A stretch of DNA of 64,000 bases from Aeromicrobium fastidiosum (GTDB lineage: Bacteria > Actinomycetota > Actinomycetes > Propionibacteriales > Nocardioidaceae): contig NZ_JAGIOG010000001.1 in NCBI RefSeq assembly GCF_017876595.1, positions 3,348,001-3,412,000 on the forward strand, in the 5' to 3' direction. The position numbers and the translations under genes are program-made. Positions 1 to 9,188 of the stretch are shown one piece after another; position 1 is the stretch's first letter; each line of letters opens with the position of its first letter. The notes beneath the pieces were generated by a model. That model made no database searches and had not been told where the DNA came from. It saw only the letters and a list, made by a program, of their open reading frames with translations.

Positions 1-593
<593 letters not shown>

Positions 594-679
594 CGTCATT
601 CTCCTTCGCGAGGTCTGTTCCATCCTGCCCAGCGGCGCCTCACGGCGCACGGTCAGGCTCACCTAACCCCGGGTCCACG

Positions 680-703
680 ATGTATCTTGATATCAAGATA
701 CAT
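680..703. promoter_or_regulatory. 24-bp perfect palindrome upstream of acnA, probable operator
   Basis: The core TCTTGATATCAAGA is extended to a perfect 24-bp palindrome with no mismatch. It lies 87-110 bp upstream of the acnA start and beyond the 3' end of the RDD gene, so acnA is the only promoter it can readily control. Perfect TTGATATCAA-centred palindromes are typical of MarR-type operators. In Streptomyces coelicolor the MarR-family regulator TamR is reported to bind the aconitase gene promoter. Assigning this site to a TamR-like protein is inference, and no such regulator gene is in the window. Confidence 0.75.
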
Positions 704-734
704 GATGTCGAGACGATTCACACGTCGCGGCGGG

Positions 735-1442
735 TCAGAACAGGTCGGGGAACCGCAGGACCTGGGCGAAGAACGCGATGTACGTCAGCGCGACCGTCAG
801 CAGGCCCACGACCCCCAGCACCTCGATGACGGTCAGCAGGCGGCTGCGTCGCTCGGACGTCACGGCGGTCTCCCCCACACCGAGCACGACACGGGTGCGC
901 GTGAGGCGGTCGGCGAGGCCCCTGTCGGTCGACAGCAGGATCGGGACGACCAGCACCAGCAGCGCGACGTAGGCCGCTCCCCCGACGTGCCACGCATCGG
1001 GCGTCAGGCGCCGCAGCACGGTCGGCAGACCGATCGGGATCGCCGCCGCGGCCAGGTCGAGCAGCACCGCCATGACGAGTCCGCGCAGCAGGCCGCGCGC
1101 CGCGCCGGTGGGCGCACCCGTGACGGTGTCGACCACGGCGATGCCGACGCGGTGCTTGCCGACGCTGTGACCCCGGATGCCTTGGCGCAGACCGTTGTTG
1201 ACGATCACGAACAGCTCGCCCACGATGAGCCCCGCGAGGATCAGGTGGTCCGACAGGGTGACCGACCAGAAGTCGCGGGTCGAGCTGTCGTCGACCGCGA
1301 GCTGCACGATCTCGACCGCGAAGTAGATCAGCGCACCGGTCGAGAAGGCGGCGCTGAACAGCAGCGCGTCCTGCCCGAGCGCCTCGCGACGCAGCTGCTT
1401 GACGGCACGTCGGTCGGTCGAGATGTCGGTCGATTCGGTCAT
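735..1442 (-). CDS. RDD-family integral membrane protein
   Basis: A 235-residue protein with four or five hydrophobic segments. The RDD signature is recognisable: RQGIRGHSVGKHRVGIAVVD followed by TGAPTGAARGLLRGLV, then a C-terminal DRGLADRLTRTRVV in place of the usual DxxRxxHDxxxGTxVV. RDD proteins are small membrane proteins of mostly unknown role. It starts 9 bp after the stop of the large membrane protein at 1452-4097 with an AGGAA in between, so the two form an operon. No enzymatic function can be given. Confidence 0.8.
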   Translation of the reverse strand: MTESTDISTDRRAVKQLRREALGQDALLFSAAFSTGALIYFAVEIVQLAVDDSSTRDFWSVTLSDHLILAGLIVGELFVIVNNGLRQGIRGHSVGKHRVGIAVVDTVTGAPTGAARGLLRGLVMAVLLDLAAAAIPIGLPTVLRRLTPDAWHVGGAAYVALLVLVVPILLSTDRGLADRLTRTRVVLGVGETAVTSERRSRLLTVIEVLGVVGLLTVALTYIAFFAQVLRFPDLF

Positions 1443-1451
1443 GGCAGGTTC

Positions 1452-4097
1452 CTAACGCATGGACCGCACGTACGTCACGAGCCTGCGCCCGTCCCGCACG
1501 CGGTCCTCCCAGGTGATGCCGACGGCCAGCAGCACGGCGCTGACGACGGCGATGAGCACGACCCGTGGAGCGGCGTTCGCGTAGGGGCCGATGTTGAACA
1601 GCACGAGCAGCGCGAGGACCGTGACGCCCGCGACGAACGGTGCCTGCCACCCGAGCCGGACGCCGATCGCGAGCACGGCCGCTGCACCGGCCCCCAGCAG
1701 CAGCGCCCTCAGCTCTGTCGGCTCGGCCAGCGCCTGGGGCACGCTCGGCAGCAGCGCGACCGCGAGTCCGGGCCCCAGCAAGGCCCACGTGCTCGTGTCG
1801 GGGCGGCGGGTCGTGGCCCAGGTGCCCGCAGCGAGCCCGGCCGCCCCGAGCGGCAGCGTGTAGGCCTCGACGAACGAGAACCCGCTGTCGACGATCAGCG
1901 CCACATAGGCGACGACGAGTGCGGCGATGCCCGGCCACACCAGCCACCGACGACGTGCGACGACGAAGCTGAGCGAGATCAGGGCCACGCCGGCGATCGT
2001 CCAGCGCACCGCGATCTCGCCGGAGGCGCCCGGCCAGAGCAGCGCGACGGCCAGGCCGGCGGCGGCGGTCGCCTCGACGGCGTCCGCGACGCCACGCACC
2101 GGTGGCCACAGCTGGGCGACGGCCAGGAGCAACAGCGCCACGACGACCCCGAGCAGGGGCACGACCGCGTCGTCGACGTCGAGCAGCCCGACGGTCGCCG
2201 CGGTGCCAGCCAGGACGCCGCCGACACCGACGACTGCGTGCAGCTGGCGCACCGGACCCACGGCGCTGACCAGCGCCAGACCGAGCAGCAGGAGCCCGCC
2301 GCCGAGCCACGTGGCCGCCGACACCCCGTGCGACGCCGCGGCCAGCGTCGACGCCGACACGAGCAGCGCCAGGGCCACGACCGTTGGGACCGCGGCGACC
2401 TTGCGCACCCTGACGACGGCGAACGCCACCGCGAGAACGACGAGCGATGCCGCGACGAGCCAAACTGGCCAGCGCAACGCGACGACCGAGGTGACGGCTC
2501 CACCCGCCAGGACGGTGCCGATCACTGCGGCAGCGTGCGGGCGCAACCCCGTGACCTCCGGCCAGCGGGTCACGGCCCACGTCGTGGCCACCAACCCGAG
2601 CAGGAGGATCGGCACGGCCCACGCGGCGCGGTCGTCGACCGAGGCGGCGTCGAGCCTCACGTGCCACGGCACCTGCCACGGATCCGTGAGGATCCTGCTG
2701 CCCGTGTCGAGCGCATCACCCACGAGCACGAGCTGCACGACCGCGGCACCGACCACTGCGGGCACCGCGCCGAGTCTCACTCCACGCATCCAGGTGTTCT
2801 CGCCGGCCAGCGCCGCGGCAGCCAGCGCCGCAGCCAGCACGGTCACGACCGCCCAGGCCCGCTCGTCCGCCCCGGAGTCGACGACAGGCGCGGCAACGAG
2901 CGCACAGGCCGCGAGGACGGCCAGGGCGACCCCGGGGATGCGCACGACCGGCACGACCCACGCGATCACGAGCGATGCGACGCCCATGAGCAGCAGCGGC
3001 AGCCCGTGACCGCCGCCGGCGAGGTCGTCGAGCGAGGGGTTCTCGACCAGCTCGACCACGGCCGCGCCGTACGCGAACACGAAGAAGCCCGCGATCACGA
3101 TGCGTGCCGCCAACGTCATGGGTGCCAGGCCGGCCGGGCGGGTTGCGAGGGCGAGCAGTCCAGCCACGACGAGGGCGAGCAGGCTGCGCCACGCGAAGTC
3201 CCAGTCGTCGCCGACCGCTCCTGCACCGATGCCCGCGATCGAGATCGCGACACCGCCCGCGACGGCCGGGGCGACGAGGGCCACCGAGACGTGCCGGCGG
3301 GCCCACACAGCGATGCCGACGCTCAGGGCCAGCGCCACGACGCCCCACACGATCCATCCGGCCGCGACGTCGAGGGCACCGAGCCCGGCGAGGTCCTCAT
3401 GACGGGCGGCGAAGAAGTCGAGCGTCAACAGCGCCAGGAAGACCGTCCACACGGCCTCGGCCGAGGCCCGCAGCGGCCGGCGGGTGACCCAGACGCCGAG
3501 ACCGCCGATGACGGCGCTGACCCCCAGCAGGATCAGCGTGCGCCCGGCCAGACCGATGTCCTCCCACGAGCGGGTCACGAAGATCAGGCCGGCGACGACC
3601 AGGCCGAAGGCACCGAGCACCAGCAGGATCGTGCCGACCGACCACGAGCGTGCCGGGGCCGCGGGCTGGCCCGCGGCCGCGGACGGTGCCGGGTACGGCT
3701 GGATAGGCGGGGGCGGCTGGGGCTGCGTGCGCTGCGTGGGCTGTGGCTGCCGCGGCGGCTGGGCCGGGTAGGGCTGCCACTGCGGAGGTGCCGCGACGAA
3801 GGGGTCGGATGGCGCAGCCGGCGCGGCGGGGGCAGGGGCAGGGGCGGAGCTCTGCTCGGCGGGTCGTGCAGGGGCCGGCTCCGGCGCGGACTCCGCCGCC
3901 GGAGCGGGCGACGGTGTCGCCGGCGTCGCCCGCGGACGCCGAGCGGCGCGGTCGAGCAGCTCGTCTGCCTGCAGCAGCACCTGCCACAGCTGACGCACCT
4001 CGAGCGAGGTCAGGTCGAGGCCGCACTGCGGACACGCCGGTTGGCCCGCGATGGCACCCCGACACTCCGGACAGGTTGTCGGATCAGCGAAGCGCAT
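1452..4097 (-). CDS. Large zinc-ribbon multispan membrane protein (SCO7613 C-terminal-domain type)
   Basis: About 881 residues. The N-terminus has two CxxC knuckles (CPEC, CPQC) forming a short zinc ribbon, followed by a helical stretch, a Pro/Ala/Gln-rich linker (about residues 65-150), and then some 20 or more consecutive hydrophobic segments to the end. This matches actinobacterial proteins annotated as SCO7613 C-terminal domain-containing membrane proteins, function unknown. I chose ATG 4097; an in-frame GTG two codons upstream (4103) is equally possible because neither has a clear ribosome binding site. It is divergent from the ABC exporter pair and in an operon with the RDD gene. Confidence 0.75.
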   Translation of the reverse strand: MRFADPTTCPECRGAIAGQPACPQCGLDLTSLEVRQLWQVLLQADELLDRAARRPRATPATPSPAPAAESAPEPAPARPAEQSSAPAPAPAAPAAPSDPFVAAPPQWQPYPAQPPRQPQPTQRTQPQPPPPIQPYPAPSAAAGQPAAPARSWSVGTILLVLGAFGLVVAGLIFVTRSWEDIGLAGRTLILLGVSAVIGGLGVWVTRRPLRASAEAVWTVFLALLTLDFFAARHEDLAGLGALDVAAGWIVWGVVALALSVGIAVWARRHVSVALVAPAVAGGVAISIAGIGAGAVGDDWDFAWRSLLALVVAGLLALATRPAGLAPMTLAARIVIAGFFVFAYGAAVVELVENPSLDDLAGGGHGLPLLLMGVASLVIAWVVPVVRIPGVALAVLAACALVAAPVVDSGADERAWAVVTVLAAALAAAALAGENTWMRGVRLGAVPAVVGAAVVQLVLVGDALDTGSRILTDPWQVPWHVRLDAASVDDRAAWAVPILLLGLVATTWAVTRWPEVTGLRPHAAAVIGTVLAGGAVTSVVALRWPVWLVAASLVVLAVAFAVVRVRKVAAVPTVVALALLVSASTLAAASHGVSAATWLGGGLLLLGLALVSAVGPVRQLHAVVGVGGVLAGTAATVGLLDVDDAVVPLLGVVVALLLLAVAQLWPPVRGVADAVEATAAAGLAVALLWPGASGEIAVRWTIAGVALISLSFVVARRRWLVWPGIAALVVAYVALIVDSGFSFVEAYTLPLGAAGLAAGTWATTRRPDTSTWALLGPGLAVALLPSVPQALAEPTELRALLLGAGAAAVLAIGVRLGWQAPFVAGVTVLALLVLFNIGPYANAAPRVVLIAVVSAVLLAVGITWEDRVRDGRRLVTYVRSMR

Positions 4098-4172
4098 GGC
4101 CACACTCTGTCGTCCGTGCCGGGCCGGCACAAGCACCGGCCCCCGTGCGGCGGTGCCGACTACGGTGGCACC

Positions 4173-4820
4173 ATGCCCAAGGCTCCCCCCGCCGCACCTC
4201 TCCTGCGCGTCCGCGACCTGCACCGCAGCTTCGGCGACCTGCACGTGCTCGCGGGGCTCGACCTCGAGCTCGCGAGCGGCGAAGCCCTGGCCCTGATCGG
4301 GCCCAACGGTGCCGGCAAGTCGACAGCGCTGCGCTGCATCGCCGGGGCCGACCAGGCCACGAGCGGCACCGTGGAGCTCGACGGTGCCCCGCTCGACGAG
4401 CGGTCCCCGGCGACGCGCCGCGACCTCGCGGTCGTGATGGACGATCTCGACTTCTTCCCCGACCTCAGCGTCGTCGAGCACCTCAACCTGCTGGCCCGCG
4501 CCCACCAGGTCGCCGAACCCGACGACCTCGTCGACGCCGTGCTCGCCGACGTCGGGCTGCAGCGGCAGGCCGCCCAGCTGCCGGGCACCCTGTCGTCCGG
4601 CCAGCGGCGCCGCCTCGCACTCGCCAGCGCATTCGTCCGTCCCCGCCGGCTGCTGATCCTCGACGAGCCCGAGCAGCGGCTCGACGCGGCCGGGCTGGCC
4701 TGGCTCGCCGACCGCCTCAACGCCGAGAAGGCCGACGGCCTCGGCATCCTGCTGGTCAGCCACGACACCGACCTGGTCGACGCGGTGGCCGACTGGGTTC
4801 TCGACCTCGGCGAGCTGTGA
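4173..4820 (+). CDS. ABC transporter ATP-binding protein
   Basis: A 215-residue nucleotide-binding subunit. Walker A GPNGAGKS is at about 43-50, the signature LSSGQ at 140-144, and Walker B LLILDEP near 160 is followed by the switch region LLVSHD. It begins at ATG 4173. Its TGA overlaps the GTG start of the membrane partner by 2 bp (GTGA), so translation is coupled. The pair forms a half-exporter with a separate permease; the substrate is not evident. Confidence 0.92.
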   Translation: MPKAPPAAPLLRVRDLHRSFGDLHVLAGLDLELASGEALALIGPNGAGKSTALRCIAGADQATSGTVELDGAPLDERSPATRRDLAVVMDDLDFFPDLSVVEHLNLLARAHQVAEPDDLVDAVLADVGLQRQAAQLPGTLSSGQRRRLALASAFVRPRRLLILDEPEQRLDAAGLAWLADRLNAEKADGLGILLVSHDTDLVDAVADWVLDLGEL

Positions 4821-6328
4821 CGACCTCCTCAGGTGCCGGGCCTGCGGGCGTCCCCGCCATCGGTGCCCGCTCGCTGCGCCGGCAGATGCGCGCCTGGCGC
4901 CGCGACCGCGCCGACACGACGCTGTACGAGCAGCTCTCCGAGGCCTATGTCTGGGTGTTCAGCCTCGTCCTGCTCGGTGCCATGGCCATCAGCGCGATGG
5001 TGCAGACCCGGGTGAACATCGCCGCGGGCTGCACGACCTCGACGTGCGACGACGCCCGCACGTCGCTGGTCTGGGCCACCGTCGCGGCGACGACCGCGTT
5101 CTCCCTGGCTGCCGCGGCAGCCATCGGACCGGTCATGGTGACCCCGGCGACCGCCGCCTGGCTGCTGACGTCCCCCATCGACCGCGGCCCCCTGCTGCGG
5201 TCGCGCCTGTTCGTCGCGAGCGGCGCGACGGCGCTCGGCTGCACCGTCGTGGTCGCTGTCACGGGCCTGCTCGCGGGCATCCCCTACGGGGCCATCGCGG
5301 TGCTGGCGGTCGCGTCGGGCCTCACGGGTGCGGCCGGCACCGCAGCGGCAGCCGTGTGGCAGGCCCGGGGCGGTCGTGCCACGCAACGGGTGGCGCTGAT
5401 CCTGGGCGTCCTGACCGCCGGCTGGCTCCTGCTCGTCGCGGTCGACGCCGAGCCCGGCACCGAGGCGGGGTGGCTCACCGGTCCGGCCGGTTGGGCAGCG
5501 ATCGCTGCTGCCCTGCTGGCCGTGGTCGTACTGCTGATCCGGGCGACGTCACGGCTGTCCGCCCTGCTGAGAGCTCAGCTCGTGCCCGGCGGATCGCTGC
5601 TCTCCAGCCTCTCGGGCGCGCTGGCGGGTCTCGACCTCGCCTTGGCGTACGACGTGCTGGTCGCTCGACGCTGGCGCACCGCCGCGACCGTTCGGCCCGT
5701 GCGGGGTGGACCCGCCGGTGCCTGGGCGCTCGTGTGGCGCGACGTCGTCCGACTGCGACGGTCGCCGGGGCCGTTGGCCGCACTCGCCGGCGCGCTGCTC
5801 GTGCCCTACGTCGTCCTGCGTCTCGACCTCGACGACACCGTCGTGCTCGCCAGCGCCCTCGCGGCCTTCCTCGGCGGGCTCTGGTCGTTCACGGCGCTGC
5901 GCACGACGGGCCGCAACCCCGGGCTCGTGCGGTGCTTCCCGATGTCGTCGGCAGCCGTGCGGTCGGCGACCGCCGCGGTGCCCGGCGGCCTGCTGCTGCT
6001 CTGGTCGTTGGCCGCGGCACCCGCGATCGGGCACTCCCTCGACGACCCGACGGTCATCGACACCCTGCTGGTCGCCGTGGCGACGGGTGCGACGGCGCTG
6101 GGGGCCATCGCCCGCTGGATGCTCGCCCCTCCCCCCGACTACTCGATGCCGCTGGTCGCCTCGCCGACCGGTGCCATCCCCACGGGGCTCATCATCAGCG
6201 CCCTGCGCGGCTTCGACGTCCTCGCGCTCGGCGTCGTCCCGCTGCTCGTCGCTCCGGACACCAACGGTGCCCTGGTGTCGCTGGGCCTGACCGGGTCGGT
6301 CGTGAGCTACCTCGTCAGTCGCCGCTGA
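4817..6328 (+). CDS. ABC exporter membrane subunit (DUF6297-like)
   Basis: A 503-residue protein with a charged cytoplasmic N-terminus (about 45 residues) and roughly ten to twelve hydrophobic segments. It overlaps the upstream ATPase gene by 4 bp and starts at GTG 4817. Position, size and topology fit the actinobacterial permease family DUF6297, which pairs with a short ABC ATPase; I assign that family by resemblance only. It probably exports a hydrophobic or peptide substrate together with the ATPase, but nothing in the sequence identifies which. The next gene converges on it. Confidence 0.7.
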   Translation: MTTSSGAGPAGVPAIGARSLRRQMRAWRRDRADTTLYEQLSEAYVWVFSLVLLGAMAISAMVQTRVNIAAGCTTSTCDDARTSLVWATVAATTAFSLAAAAAIGPVMVTPATAAWLLTSPIDRGPLLRSRLFVASGATALGCTVVVAVTGLLAGIPYGAIAVLAVASGLTGAAGTAAAAVWQARGGRATQRVALILGVLTAGWLLLVAVDAEPGTEAGWLTGPAGWAAIAAALLAVVVLLIRATSRLSALLRAQLVPGGSLLSSLSGALAGLDLALAYDVLVARRWRTAATVRPVRGGPAGAWALVWRDVVRLRRSPGPLAALAGALLVPYVVLRLDLDDTVVLASALAAFLGGLWSFTALRTTGRNPGLVRCFPMSSAAVRSATAAVPGGLLLLWSLAAAPAIGHSLDDPTVIDTLLVAVATGATALGAIARWMLAPPPDYSMPLVASPTGAIPTGLIISALRGFDVLALGVVPLLVAPDTNGALVSLGLTGSVVSYLVSRR

Positions 6329-6364
6329 CGCCTCCGCCGGAACACACGACACGACAGCGACGAC

Positions 6365-7099
6365 TCAGCCGTGAAGTACGCCGTAGGCGATCTGCCCGGC
6401 GCTCCTGATCGCGTCCGGCACGAGCGCCCACGCCGGGTGGGAGTCATCCAGAAGCTTGCTCGCACGGCGCATCCGTTGCCGGTCCTTGCGGGTCAGCTGC
6501 TCGACCAGCTCGAATGGATCCGGGACAAGTGCGCAGAGCAACGCGAGATCCCGGTAGTGACGGTCTGGACCCGGCAGAGCCGTGGCGGCAGCCTTGCCGA
6601 CGATCGCTGCCAGGAGCGTGGGCCGCGGGATCGCACCCCGATGCCCTTGGTGCACCACCGTGACGTGCTCGGCCCGGCCCAGCGCTTGGGTGCCGCCGGG
6701 CACTTCGATGGTGCGTCCCGGAGGTGTCGTCGTCAGATCGGCCCGCTCCCCCAGTCCTTCCGGTGCGAGCACGTCTATGACGACGGGACGCGGCACTGCG
6801 GGCCGGGTGTAGCGGTGCGCGAGCCCGTCGGTGCTGATGGACTGGAGCGCGAAGCCCATGCGCTCGAGATCGGCCACGAGGTGTTTCAAGGCACCCGGGA
6901 CGGCCCGGATGTCCGCGATCACGTCCCCGTCCTGGCTGATCTGCGGCGGCTCCTGGCCGTGCTCGAGCGCGTGCAGCAGCACCATCTGTCCTCCGATGAG
7001 AGCCCACGGCACGTCCAGCCTGTCGCCGAGCTCGAGGAGGGCGTGCCACAACTCGTCAACCGGGGGCGGCAGGACGGGCAGCTCGATCACCACGCTCAT
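6365..7099 (-). CDS. AbiEii-like nucleotidyltransferase, candidate toxin
   Basis: A 244-residue predicted nucleotidyltransferase of the DNA polymerase beta fold. ALIGGQMVLLHALEHG corresponds to motif I (GG and conserved His). ISQDGDVIADIR carries the two acidic metal ligands of the DxD motif, and PVVIDVLAPEG supplies the third Asp. The C-terminal part is helical, as in AbiEii/COG-type proteins. ATG 7099 overlaps the TGA of the upstream HTH gene (ATGA), implying coupled synthesis. The arrangement of an antitoxin-like regulator followed by a nucleotidyltransferase is that of type IV AbiE modules. Toxicity is inferred and not shown. Confidence 0.75.
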   Translation of the reverse strand: MSVVIELPVLPPPVDELWHALLELGDRLDVPWALIGGQMVLLHALEHGQEPPQISQDGDVIADIRAVPGALKHLVADLERMGFALQSISTDGLAHRYTRPAVPRPVVIDVLAPEGLGERADLTTTPPGRTIEVPGGTQALGRAEHVTVVHQGHRGAIPRPTLLAAIVGKAAATALPGPDRHYRDLALLCALVPDPFELVEQLTRKDRQRMRRASKLLDDSHPAWALVPDAIRSAGQIAYGVLHG

Positions 7100-7818
7100 G
7101 CGCAGCCTCGCCGGTCCTGCCAGCGGGCCAGCAGTTCTCCCAGACACGCAGCACCCGCGGCGACGGCACGCGGCTCTGCCGACTCCAGCAGATCCGCTGC
7201 CAGCAGCGCGTCTCCGATCAGACCCTGTCCACGGCCTTCAACGACAGCGAATGGCCAGACCTCCTTCGGAAGTCGGACTCTGAGATTGGGCTCCGGCCCA
7301 TCGCGCAGTGCCAGCGAGCACGATAGATCGTGCCACTGCTCTTCCTCTACGTAGAGCTCCGGCATCGGGTCTGCCAGAGCGACGAGGTCGAACCCCCGGC
7401 TCGCCGCCGCGGACAACCCTGCGGCGTGGACGCCGTGCACCCGACGCAGACGCTCGATGGCTGCCGGGTGCGCAACGATGCCGAGCACGCTGCTACGCCC
7501 ACGCAGAGCGGCACGCCATCCGTCCGGTCCCGGATCGATCAGGTCGGCCAGGTACCGACGCACCTGCGACCGCGCGGAGTCCGACAGCCAGAGGGCGCGA
7601 CCCCCATCGAGGAGGTCGAGGACGGCCCAGGCCCGCTTTGGTGCCAGCGGTCGGCCTGCAGGTCTTCCCTGATGCTGAAGCCGAGCCACGTCCTCTGCCG
7701 AGATCAACCAGGAGCTGCCCAGTCGGCGACCACGTAGATCTCCTGCACGGAGTAGTTGGCGCACACGGGAGACACTGAGGCCGAGGCGACGAGATGCCTC
7801 GCTGACGTCAATCTCCAT
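7096..7818 (-). CDS. Excisionase/MerR-type HTH protein, candidate antitoxin of an AbiE-like pair
   Basis: About 240 residues. Residues 1-50 form an excisionase-type winged [23 protein letters not shown], then RQLLRAGDLRGRRLGSSWLI. The C-terminal half contains PELYVEEEQW, NLRVRLPKEVW and ADLLESAEPRAVAAGA, resembling the C-terminal region of AbiEi-like antitoxins in which a DLLxSxxPRAxxAG motif recurs. AbiEi normally has a different wHTH, so this looks like a domain swap. I chose ATG 7818 because AAGGTGG lies at proper spacing; GTGs at 7827 and 7830 are alternatives. Promoter and inverted repeat are listed separately. Confidence 0.72.
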   Translation of the reverse strand: MEIDVSEASRRLGLSVSRVRQLLRAGDLRGRRLGSSWLISAEDVARLQHQGRPAGRPLAPKRAWAVLDLLDGGRALWLSDSARSQVRRYLADLIDPGPDGWRAALRGRSSVLGIVAHPAAIERLRRVHGVHAAGLSAAASRGFDLVALADPMPELYVEEEQWHDLSCSLALRDGPEPNLRVRLPKEVWPFAVVEGRGQGLIGDALLAADLLESAEPRAVAAGAACLGELLARWQDRRGCA

Positions 7819-7831
7819 CTTCACCACCACC

Positions 7832-7869
7832 TTGCGACAATACTACCGCAAACAGCATATTTCTCGAAA
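7832..7869 (-). promoter_or_regulatory. Promoter and possible autoregulatory operator of the HTH/nucleotidyltransferase operon
   Basis: Read on the minus strand, TTTCGA (7864-7869) and TAGTAT (7840-7845) are separated by 18 bp, giving an acceptable sigma-70-type promoter. The -10 hexamer lies inside an inverted repeat with arms TTGCG and CGCAA (7832-7836 and 7847-7851). An operator over the -10 box is what an autoregulating HTH antitoxin would need. The match is by eye and short arms can arise by chance. Confidence 0.5.
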
Positions 7870-7928
7870 GGTGCGGCATCTATCGGTCGAGGGATACCGC
7901 GATCGACTGCGAGACACCGGGCGTCGAG

Positions 7929-9188
7929 CTAGCCCTGTCTGGAGGCCGCCGGCTCGAGCACCGCGACACACTCCACGTGATGGGTCATCGGGAACAGCGC
8001 GAACGCCCGCAGGCTCGTCAGCTCGTAGCCGCGCGCCGCGAACGACGCGAGGTCTCGGGCCAGTGCCGCGGGATCGCAGGCCACGTAGACGATGCGTCGC
8101 GGCGCGAGATCGACGATGCCCTGGACGGCCTTCTTGGCCCCCGTGCGGGGCGGGTCGAGCACCACGACATCGGCCGTGCCGCCCAGCAGCCGCTGCCGCA
8201 GCGCGCGCTCGACCGTCTCGGCGACGAGTCGCACCTGCGGCAGGTCGTGCAGGTTGCGGCGGGCGTCGCGCGACCCACCCGGGTCGGACTCGACGCTCAG
8301 GACGGTGCCGTGGTCGCCCACCTCGTCGGCGAGGAAGGCCGTGAACAGCCCGACGCCCGCGTAGAGGTCGAGGACGGTCTGACCGGGGCTGACGGCCGCA
8401 CCCTCCAGCACGGCGGCGACGAGCGTCGATGCGGCGGCGGGGTGCACCTGCCAGAATCCCGATCCCGACACGCGGAAGTCGGTCGCCCCGACCCGCTCGG
8501 TCACCGCGCCCCGTCCGCCGCGGACGGTGCCGTCGCGGGCCACGACGCCGTCGACCCGCGCCTCGACCTCGTCCGAGATGCTCGCATCGGTCACGAGCAG
8601 GCGGTCGCCCGTCGACGACACGATGGCCTCGACCGCGTCGTCGTCCCACGACGTGTCGAGCACGCGGGGCAGGTCGGGGTGCGCGATGAGGCAGCGGTCG
8701 ACGGGGATGATCTCGTGCGAACGGTGGCGGCGCAGGCCCGGGCGTCCGTCGGGGTCGACCGCGAACTGCACGCGGGTGCGCCAGCCCAGCGCGTCGGGCG
8801 AGACCGCCTCGACCTCGAGGTCCCACGTGATGCCGGCGAGCCGGCGCAGCTGCTCCAGCACGACGTCGCGCAGCAGCTCTCGCTGCACGGCGGGATCGAC
8901 GTGCTGGAAGTCGCAGCCGCCGCAGCGTCCCGGCCCGGCATACGCGCACGGTGCCTCGACCCGACCGGGGGCTGCCTCGAGCACCTCGACCGCGTCTGCG
9001 CGCAGAAAGCTCTTGGTGCGCTCGGTGATCGCGATGCGCACGCGCTCGCCCGGCAGCGCGTGGCGCACGAACACGACCTGCCCGTCGAGCCGGGCGACGC
9101 AGTGCCCGCCGTGGGCGACGGGGCCGACGTCGACGACGGCCTCGCCGGTGAGGTCGTCGGTCATGGGGTCGGAGATCTGGTCGGCCAT
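7929..9188 (-). CDS. TRAM-domain class I SAM-dependent RNA (uracil-5)-methyltransferase
   Basis: A 419-residue TrmA/RlmD-family enzyme that would methylate uracil in rRNA or tRNA. A TRAM domain covers about residues 14-70. Cysteines 81, 89, 92 and 166 match the 4Fe-4S ligands. SAM motif I LDLYAGVGLF is near 273, LDPPRTGAKK near 345, and the nucleophilic cysteine is C371 in YVACDPAALARDL. The C-terminus FPMTHHVECVAVL is diagnostic. Its ATG overlaps the stop of the upstream permease (TGATG). M. tuberculosis has the same neighbours at Rv2689c-Rv2690c. The exact target nucleotide cannot be read from sequence. Confidence 0.92.
   Translation of the reverse strand: MADQISDPMTDDLTGEAVVDVGPVAHGGHCVARLDGQVVFVRHALPGERVRIAITERTKSFLRADAVEVLEAAPGRVEAPCAYAGPGRCGGCDFQHVDPAVQRELLRDVVLEQLRRLAGITWDLEVEAVSPDALGWRTRVQFAVDPDGRPGLRRHRSHEIIPVDRCLIAHPDLPRVLDTSWDDDAVEAIVSSTGDRLLVTDASISDEVEARVDGVVARDGTVRGGRGAVTERVGATDFRVSGSGFWQVHPAAASTLVAAVLEGAAVSPGQTVLDLYAGVGLFTAFLADEVGDHGTVLSVESDPGGSRDARRNLHDLPQVRLVAETVERALRQRLLGGTADVVVLDPPRTGAKKAVQGIVDLAPRRIVYVACDPAALARDLASFAARGYELTSLRAFALFPMTHHVECVAVLEPAASRQG

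Noticed and set aside
687-4820. Very long plus-strand open frame of more than 1300 codons
   Set aside because: It is antisense to two well-supported membrane protein genes and rich in Arg/Gln/Asp repeats, the usual shadow of GC-rich coding DNA. Only its last 215 codons (from 4173) are a real gene.
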